Assembly (NCBI GenBank): GCA_031281985.1
Contig: JAITEO010000145.1
Location: 1-7,806, forward strand
Source of the DNA: Zoogloeaceae bacterium
Lineage (GTDB): Bacteria; Pseudomonadota; Gammaproteobacteria; Burkholderiales; Rhodocyclaceae
Length of the DNA stretch: 7,806 nucleotides
Direction: 5' to 3'
Within the stretch, counting starts at the first letter, position 1, and the number at the start of each line of letters is the position of its first letter. Below the pieces are notes generated by a model that saw only the letters and a list, made by a program, of their open reading frames with translations, was not told where the DNA came from and made no database searches. This document shows positions 6,665 through 7,806 of the stretch, one piece after another. Made by a program: the position numbers and the translations under genes.

Positions 6665-7420
6665 TCAGCCGCGACTGGCGCGCAGTTGATAACGAAAGGC
6701 ATTGTTGCGGTAGTACAGATATTCGAAATCGATGGGTTCTCCGGCGGTGGTCCAGGTCAGGCGTTCGCAGCGCAGGATCGGCGCGCCGACGGAGACGCCG
6801 AGTTGCTCGGCAAGAACGGCATCGGCGGATACGGCGTCGACCATCAGATCGGCATACGCCAGCGGCGTGGCGTAGTCGTTTTCGATGATCAGAAAGATGT
6901 CGCGCTTCGCCAGATCCTCGTGCGCCAGGCGCTCGCCGAGAACACGGCGCACGTAGGTCACGTCGAACGAAATGGGATTGCCGTCGGCGTAACGCACGCG
7001 CCGTATCTCGATCAGCGGGCTGCCGTCGGAAACTTGCAGGCGTACGGCCACCGCCGGCGGAGCGGCGACGGAGACGAAACTCACCACCCGGTTGGTGACC
7101 GTGATTCCCAGGTTCTGCATGGCCTCGCCGAAACCCTGAAGACGTTCGCTTTTCTGGAAAGGACGCGGTTTCGCCACGAAAGCGCCTTTCCCGGCGACCT
7201 TGAAAATAAGTTGTTCATTTTCCAGATCGCTCAAGGCCCGGCGCACCGTGATGCGGCTGGCTTTGTAGAGCCTGCCCAGTTCACTTTCCGACGGGATGCG
7301 TTCGTGCTGCCTCAGCTTGCCGGTGCATATCTCTTCGCGCAAGGCGTCCTTGATCTGGGCATAAAGCGGCCAGGACTGCTGTCCGCGGGACGCCGGGGGC
7401 CACTGTTGATGACCGGTCAT
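6665..7420 (-). CDS. GntR-family (HutC/UTRA subfamily) transcriptional regulator
   Basis: A 251-residue one-component regulator. Residues about 18-84 form a GntR winged helix-turn-helix: PLYAQIKDALREEICTG, then RIPSESELGRLYKASRITVRRAL and the wing GKGAFVAKP. A UTRA effector domain fills residues about 93-245. It includes PLIEIRRVRYADGNPISFD and ends in GEPIDFEYLYYRNNAFRYQL, typical of HutC-type sensors that bind small metabolites. The start was set at ATG 7420, which has GGAGGG 9 bases upstream; the frame continues upstream to 7546, but that part lacks family similarity and crosses the operator-like palindrome. It is the first gene of the minus-strand cluster and is divergent from the substrate-binding protein gene. 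The palindromes on both sides of the promoter suggest autoregulation and control of the transporter; repression relieved by the imported compound is the usual mode (inference). Confidence 0.92.
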   Translation of the reverse strand: MTGHQQWPPASRGQQSWPLYAQIKDALREEICTGKLRQHERIPSESELGRLYKASRITVRRALSDLENEQLIFKVAGKGAFVAKPRPFQKSERLQGFGEAMQNLGITVTNRVVSFVSVAAPPAVAVRLQVSDGSPLIEIRRVRYADGNPISFDVTYVRRVLGERLAHEDLAKRDIFLIIENDYATPLAYADLMVDAVSADAVLAEQLGVSVGAPILRCERLTWTTAGEPIDFEYLYYRNNAFRYQLRASRG

Positions 7421-7423
7421 GAC
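7409..7423. promoter_or_regulatory. Candidate operator overlapping the gntR start codon
   Basis: Two overlapping perfect palindromes are present: ATGACCGGTCAT (7409-7420) and GTCATGAC (7416-7423). GTCATGAC is also the core of the larger palindrome at 7515-7528, 102 bases away centre to centre. Binding here would block gntR translation-initiation DNA, consistent with autorepression. The first few codons contribute to the symmetry, so chance is not excluded. Confidence 0.4.
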
Positions 7424-7427
7424 AAGC

Positions 7428-7435
7428 TGCCCTCC
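7428..7435 (-). promoter_or_regulatory. Ribosome-binding site of gntR
   Basis: The minus strand reads CTGGAGGG, containing GGAGG, about 9 bases before ATG 7420. This supports the 251-residue start over the longer frame that begins at 7546. Confidence 0.6.
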
Positions 7436-7493
7436 AGAGGGATTTCCAAGGGGAGCCAGCAGACTAGCTCTTGCTTTCCGATACCGGAACGAA

Positions 7494-7522
7494 GTTATTT
7501 CGATATTGATATACCCTGTCAT
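7494..7522 (-). promoter_or_regulatory. Possible gntR promoter
   Basis: On the minus strand ATGACA (plus positions 7517-7522), a 17-base spacer and AATAAC (7494-7499) match the sigma-70 -35 and -10 boxes at five and four of six positions. The -35 box lies inside the 14-bp palindrome, so a regulator bound there would exclude RNA polymerase. A prediction from consensus only. Confidence 0.35.
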
Positions 7523-7528
7523 GACAGG
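7515..7528. promoter_or_regulatory. 14-bp perfect palindrome, probable GntR operator
   Basis: CCTGTCATGACAGG is a perfect inverted repeat with no spacer, centred between 7521 and 7522. It lies in the divergent control region between gntR and the substrate-binding protein gene and overlaps the predicted gntR -35 box. GntR-family dimers typically bind short palindromes of this size near their own promoters. The same 8-base core recurs at 7416-7423. Confidence 0.6.
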
Positions 7529-7558
7529 TGGCCGTGAACGAAACACCGGCGGGAGCGC

Positions 7559-7586
7559 ATGTCATATCAGGACATATTGTTATAAA
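7559..7586 (+). promoter_or_regulatory. Possible promoter of the substrate-binding protein gene
   Basis: ATGTCA (7559-7564) and TATAAA (7581-7586), 16 bases apart, are a plausible sigma-70 pair in an AT-rich stretch. A short inverted repeat, ATGTC (7559-7563) with GACAT (7571-7575), overlaps the -35 box and could be a regulator site. The implied leader is roughly 75 bases. No riboswitch-like structure was recognised in it. Confidence 0.35.
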
Positions 7587-7657
7587 AATTATTTTGTTCC
7601 GAAAAGCCCGGAGTGCTTCTACATTCCTTTCGTCGGGGAATAGGACCCGCCATCGCC

Positions 7658-7663
7658 AAGGAG
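7658..7663 (+). promoter_or_regulatory. Ribosome-binding site of the substrate-binding protein gene
   Basis: AAGGAG is followed by six A residues and then GTG at 7670, an ideal spacing. It makes GTG the start codon despite the lack of an ATG. Confidence 0.75.
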
Positions 7664-7669
7664 AAAAAA

Positions 7670-7806
7670 GTGCTCACGAACAGAACGATACTCGGCCTGT
7701 TTTTCGCGCTGACGACCGTAGCCGCGCAGGCAGAAACGATTCAGATCGCCATCGGACACCAAAGCATGTGCACCGATACCTATACCTCGGGCATCGTGGT
7801 CAAGGA
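7670..7806 (+). CDS. ABC-transporter periplasmic substrate-binding protein, N-terminus only (NitT/TauT-like)
   Basis: Forty-five codons are visible before the window ends, starting at GTG with a strong AAGGAG site. The protein begins with a Sec signal peptide: Asn/Arg-containing N-region, hydrophobic ILGLFFALTTVAA core, and a probable signal peptidase I cleavage after AQA, before ETIQIAIG. The mature start ETIQIAIGHQSMCTDTYTSG resembles the first beta strand and ligand loop of nitrate/sulfonate/taurine-type (NitT/TauT, NMT1-like) binding proteins; the Cys is too far from the signal peptide to be a lipobox. It is transcribed divergently from gntR and probably heads an operon that continues with permease and ATPase genes off the window. 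Divergent pairing with a UTRA regulator suggests that it imports the compound processed by the flavoprotein system (inference). The exact family is uncertain because most of the protein is missing. Confidence 0.72.
   Translation, partial: MLTNRTILGLFFALTTVAAQAETIQIAIGHQSMCTDTYTSGIVVK

Noticed and set aside
6215..7537. Long plus-strand open frame opposite gntR and the flavoprotein start
   Set aside because: Antisense shadow of two well-supported genes; it also crosses the regulatory palindrome region.

Overview
The window is GC-rich apart from a few AT-rich intergenic patches. Its gene style suggests a Pseudomonadota bacterium, most likely beta- or gammaproteobacterial. This is an inference from protein style, not a taxonomic assignment. 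The core of the window is a long minus-strand gene cluster that looks like a dedicated redox and sensing module.

Layout. (1) Bases 3-1082, plus strand: the C-terminal part of a large LuxR/MalT-type transcription activator, cut by the window start. (2) Bases 1083-1894: a gene-poor junction. It holds an AT-rich patch with nested inverted repeats (about 1390-1456) and the 3' remnant of a tyrosine recombinase (recognisable from about 1610 to 1894), which suggests an old integration boundary. (3) Bases 7420 down to 1940, minus strand: six tightly spaced genes in transcription order. They encode a GntR/UTRA regulator, an AprA-like FAD protein of the fumarate reductase/succinate dehydrogenase superfamily, an AprB-like dicluster ferredoxin, a ten-unit HEAT-repeat protein, a polytopic NapH/NosR-like 4Fe-4S membrane protein, and a YfhL/Alvin-type dicluster ferredoxin. 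(4) Bases 7421-7669: a divergent control region with two GTCATGAC palindromes, one of which overlaps the gntR start codon. (5) Bases 7670-7806, plus strand: the 5' end of a secreted ABC-transporter substrate-binding protein, cut by the window end.

How the genes may work together (inference). The substrate-binding protein imports a small organic or sulfur/nitrogen compound and the UTRA regulator senses it or a product. The flavoprotein with its ferredoxin partner oxidises or reduces it in the cytoplasm. The membrane iron-sulfur protein and the second ferredoxin exchange electrons with the quinone pool. The HEAT protein may be a scaffold or assembly factor. The flavoprotein resembles the adenylylsulfate reductase alpha subunit more than a true fumarate reductase, because the active-site His of the SDH/FRD FQxHP motif is Asn here. 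The substrate is not evident from sequence. This module is the best candidate in the window for an uncharacterised system.
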